From positions 1 to 46,076 of the forward strand of contig CAIJRY010000204.1 of the NCBI GenBank assembly GCA_903823215.1: a stretch of DNA of 46,076 nt, read 5' to 3'. The position numbers and the translations under genes were made by a program. The notes beneath the pieces were generated by a model. It was not told where the DNA came from and made no database searches. It saw only the letters and a list, made by a program, of their open reading frames with translations. This stretch comes from an uncultured Spartobacteria bacterium. GTDB taxonomy: Bacteria > Verrucomicrobiota > Verrucomicrobiia > Chthoniobacterales > UBA6821. How positions within the stretch are numbered: the first letter of the stretch is position 1; every line of letters starts with the position of its first letter. Of this stretch, positions 40,404 through 46,076 are shown in pieces.

Positions 40404-41042
40404 ATGGAAAACGAAAACGACGATTTCGCCAAGTCGCTGACGACAATTCTTTTGGCCACCCGCAACAGGCACAAGACCCGCGAGATTCAGACCATGCTCA
40501 GTGATGGGGTAAAGGTAGTTGATCTCACTCAATATAACCATCTTCCTGAAATCGAGGAAACGGGGGTGACCTTTGAAGAAAACTCCAAGCTCAAGGCCGA
40601 GGGGATTTCCCTCCATGTTCCCGGGATCGTCCTAGCCGATGACTCTGGTCTGGAAGTGGATGCAATAGGCAAAGAACCGGGTGTCTACTCTGCTCGCTAC
40701 GCCGCCTCAAGTTTTTCAGGTATCGGCAGTATTGATGTAGCCAATACAGCACTTGTTCTGAAAAAAATGGTCGATGTTCCCTATGAGCAACGCACGGCAC
40801 GATTCCGCTGCGTTCTGGCTGTCGCCGAGAGGGGGAAAACGCTTGCCGTCTTCGATGGAACCGTAGAGGGAATTCTGGCCACGGAAGTCAAAGGCTCAGG
40901 CGGCTTCGGTTATGACCCGATCTTCATGCCAATCGGTTATACCGAAACCTTTGGTGAACTTTCCGCAGAGATCAAACATACCATGAGCCACCGCAGCAGA
41001 GCACTGGCTCAGTTCAAGATATGGTGGATGAGGAGGAAATAG
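40404..41042 (+). CDS. rdgB: XTP/dITP pyrophosphatase (RdgB/HAM1 family)
   Basis: [58 protein letters not shown] motifs. Confidence 0.96.
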   Translation: MENENDDFAKSLTTILLATRNRHKTREIQTMLSDGVKVVDLTQYNHLPEIEETGVTFEENSKLKAEGISLHVPGIVLADDSGLEVDAIGKEPGVYSARYAASSFSGIGSIDVANTALVLKKMVDVPYEQRTARFRCVLAVAERGKTLAVFDGTVEGILATEVKGSGGFGYDPIFMPIGYTETFGELSAEIKHTMSHRSRALAQFKIWWMRRK

Positions 41043-41060
41043 AGGGGTGGCAGTGATAAT

Positions 41061-41088
41061 GCTGAGACTTGAAAGCTGAAATCTGAAA
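41061..41088 (+). repeat. Heptad tandem repeat
   Basis: GCTGAGA CTTGAAA GCTGAAA TCTGAAA, exact period 7. Confidence 0.9.
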
Positions 41089-41123
41089 AAGAAAAATTCT
41101 CACTCCTTCTAATCTGAAGACAC

Positions 41124-41423
41124 ATGAGCCTCAAAAAGTTCCTGTTGCTCTTTCTGATGATTGAGGGAATGAACTCTGCTTCAGCGCAATCCGCACATTT
41201 TCCGCCGTCTTATGGGCTTGTTGGAGGCCGAGGGATTTTTCCCTTTTTGCTCTATTTGGGTTTTCTGATTTTTCTCGGAGGATCATTTTATACGAAACAA
41301 ACCGAATTTTATGTTTGGACGGTAAGGAGAGGTGAAAGCCCTATCATCTACTGGCTCATCATGGGCATTTTTACCCTCCTTGCTGTTTGGTTTGGGTGGA
41401 TTTTCTGGAAAAATGCCACTTAG
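41124..41423 (+). CDS. Small membrane protein of unknown function
   Basis: 99 aa, signal-like N-terminus plus two further hydrophobic segments. Confidence 0.55.
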   Translation: MSLKKFLLLFLMIEGMNSASAQSAHFPPSYGLVGGRGIFPFLLYLGFLIFLGGSFYTKQTEFYVWTVRRGESPIIYWLIMGIFTLLAVWFGWIFWKNAT

Positions 41424-41440
41424 AAAACCTTCAAGGGTAG

Positions 41441-41530
41441 TCCCTGGGCGCAGGGATTTTGGATGGAGTGCAAGGCGTGAGAGTGCAGCGGAACACCGCA
41501 AGCGAGCAACAACGCCGCTCTCCTTCAAAA
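41441..41530. other. Terminator-like hairpin plus long imperfect fold-back between convergent genes
   Basis: TCCCTG GGCG CAGGGA TTTT (41441-41460); arms 41457-41478 and 41512-41530 pair with small bulges; inner GCGG AACA CCGC hairpin (41488-41499). Confidence 0.55.
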
Positions 41531-41543
41531 GTTCAGGTCGCCC

Positions 41544-42690
41544 CTACAGATCGTCGTCTGCGTCGATGCTCCCCTTGGTCACTCCCCTGAGCTTCGCTTC
41601 AACGAAGGCATCGAGATCTCCATCCATGACTCCCTGCACATTGCCGGTCTGCACGCCGGTACGGTGATCCTTCACCATCTGGTAGGGTTGGAAGACATAG
41701 GAGCGAATTTGGCTTCCCCAAGCAATTTCACCCTTCTCGCTGTATTGGCGATCCAGTTCTGCTCGTTTGCGATCAACTTCCATCTGGTAGAGTTTCACCT
41801 TGAGCATCTTGAGGGCCATGACGCGGTTCTTGAGCTGACTGCGCTCGGCTTGGCACGCCACGACAAGTCCTGTCGGCTCATGGGTCATGCGAACCGCCGT
41901 TTCCACCTTGTTCACATTCTGTCCTCCCTTGCCGCCGGAGCGGTAGGTATCGACACGGATGTCCTTTTCATCAATCTCAACAGGTGCATCCTCAATGTCG
42001 GGATTGACATCAAGGCTGGCAAACGAGGTGTGGCGTCGTTTTGCGGAATCAAAAGGTGAGATACGCACGAGCCGATGAACTCCTCGCTCTGTTTGGAGAT
42101 AGCCGAAGGCATAGTCACCCTTGACTGCAAGTGTAACCGATTTAATTCCAGCCTCATCCCCCTCCTGAATATCAATAACGCTTGCCGTGAAGCCGCTGCG
42201 TTCGATCCAGCGCTTGTACATCCTCATGAGCATATCGGCCCAGTCACACGACTCGGTGCCGCCCGCTCCCGAATTGATCGTGATGAAGGCGTCGTTCTTG
42301 TCGAATTCGTTGGAGAGAAGCTGTCGAAGCTCGAATTTCTCGATTTCCGTCGTCAAGGTGTTGAACTCGGAGAGGACTTCACGCGATGCCTGTGCGCGGG
42401 AAGCGACATCGGATTCCTCTCCGGCCATTTCCTTGAGGATCTCCAGATCATTGACGCGCGATTCAAGTTGGGCGAGGGGGGTGAGCTTTGCTTTCAGAGC
42501 CGAGATGCGCTCCATATCTTTCTGCGCCGCCTCGCGATTGTCCCAGAAGCCCGGCAACGCCATCCGGGATTCAATGCTGCTCAGTTCTTCCGCTAATGTG
42601 GCTGAGTCAAAGAAACCTCCGCAGTGCCGCGAGACGGGCAGCGAGTGCGGAGGCATCCAGAGTGCTGAGATCGATTTGTTGTTCGGACAT
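41544..42690 (-). CDS. prfB: Peptide chain release factor 2 with programmed +1 frameshift
   Basis: Zero frame ATG at 42690: [27 protein letters not shown] then TGA (42607-42609); +1 frame continues [24 protein letters not shown]...; SPFD motif, [17 protein letters not shown]. Slip site CGG AGG TTT CTT TGA C. Confidence 0.95.
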
Positions 42691-42846
42691 GAGAAGGGAG
42701 TGGAGTCTATGCTGAGGCTATTAGGTTAGAGCCTAAAATTGATGGGGGTGATTAACGGGACAAGCCGCGATTTTTTGGTAATAGATCGATTCTCTAAATC
42801 GCCAATAGCCTTTCCATAATCTGCCCAAACGGATTTGCTGCTATGC

Positions 42847-43125
42847 TCAATGAGTGTGAGCATTACCGCTCAAACGGAAGATGGTTTCCCCTTCCTTCAT
42901 CATATCAAGACGATCCCGGGCGATGATTTCAAGATAGTCACGGTCTGTCTGGAGAAAGTGTACTTCCTGAGTGCGCTGCTGGGAAAGCTTCTGAAGCTCT
43001 TCCAATTGGGCCTTCTGTTTTGCCAGATGAAGCTTCATCTCATTGAGACGAAGCCACTCGGGATAAAAGGTGAATCCGGCTGTGATCAATGCTGAAAAGA
43101 CAATCAGCACCCAGACGACGCGCAT
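42847..43125 (-). CDS. Septum formation initiator family protein (FtsB/DivIC-like)
   Basis: Single N-terminal TM segment followed by coiled coil (LHLAKQKAQLEELQKLSQQ) and YLEIIARDRLDMMKEGETIFRL; adjacent to eno. Start at M 43125 because upstream residues fall in a hairpin region. Confidence 0.85.
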   Translation of the reverse strand: MRVVWVLIVFSALITAGFTFYPEWLRLNEMKLHLAKQKAQLEELQKLSQQRTQEVHFLQTDRDYLEIIARDRLDMMKEGETIFRLSGNAHTH

Positions 43126-43162
43126 CGCCGCAGGCAAAAAATATGACTGCGAACGCCTGTGT

Positions 43163-43184
43163 CTCCCCACTGCGGAGTGGGGAG
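43163..43184. terminator. Hairpin in eno-ftsB spacer
   Basis: CTCCCCACT GCGG AGTGGGGAG, perfect 9-bp stem; second hairpin GTCTG...CAGAC at 43184-43199. Confidence 0.6.
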
Positions 43185-43219
43185 TCTGTATGCTCAGACC
43201 TGATGTCATCGACGAGTAA

Positions 43220-46076
<2,857 letters not shown>

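Noticed and set aside
39713-40504. 263-aa ORF antisense to leuS and overlapping rdgB
   Set aside because: Opposite strand to clear leuS; no motif support.

Overview
The window is 46 kb of gene-dense, mostly housekeeping chromosome. Protein content suggests a double-membraned PVC-type bacterium, probably Verrucomicrobiota (inference from protein flavour only). Both edges cut genes: a large membrane protein on the left and a GreA/GreB-domain protein on the right. Recognisable content: cca, an OppB/OppC permease pair, the gap-pgk-tpiA cluster, aroK, purE, a Sua5/YrdC protein, murJ, doxX-like, murA-prmC-prfA-rpmE, bioD, acyP, proA, a DUF885-like protein, trmL, dsbD-like, PPK2, ilvD, a Bcp-type peroxiredoxin, tRNA-Lys(UUU), an mlaE-F-D-C-A operon, a cytochrome b562-like protein, leuS, rdgB, prfB (with a programmed +1 frameshift), an FtsB/DivIC-like protein and enolase. 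I see no CRISPR array, prophage, BGC or defence island. The most interesting signals are non-coding: (1) degenerate 7-nt tandem repeats (consensus about NYTGAAA) in at least eight intergenic spacers, often next to start codons; (2) a 166-bp TA-bounded fold-back, MITE-like element between mlaA and the cytochrome b562-like gene, which also supplies that gene's stop codon; (3) strong hairpins without U-tracts at many gene ends, including a perfect 14-bp stem across a stop codon; (4) few Shine-Dalgarno-like sequences upstream of starts, although the prfB frameshift site keeps one. All calls are from reading the sequence; no searches were run.
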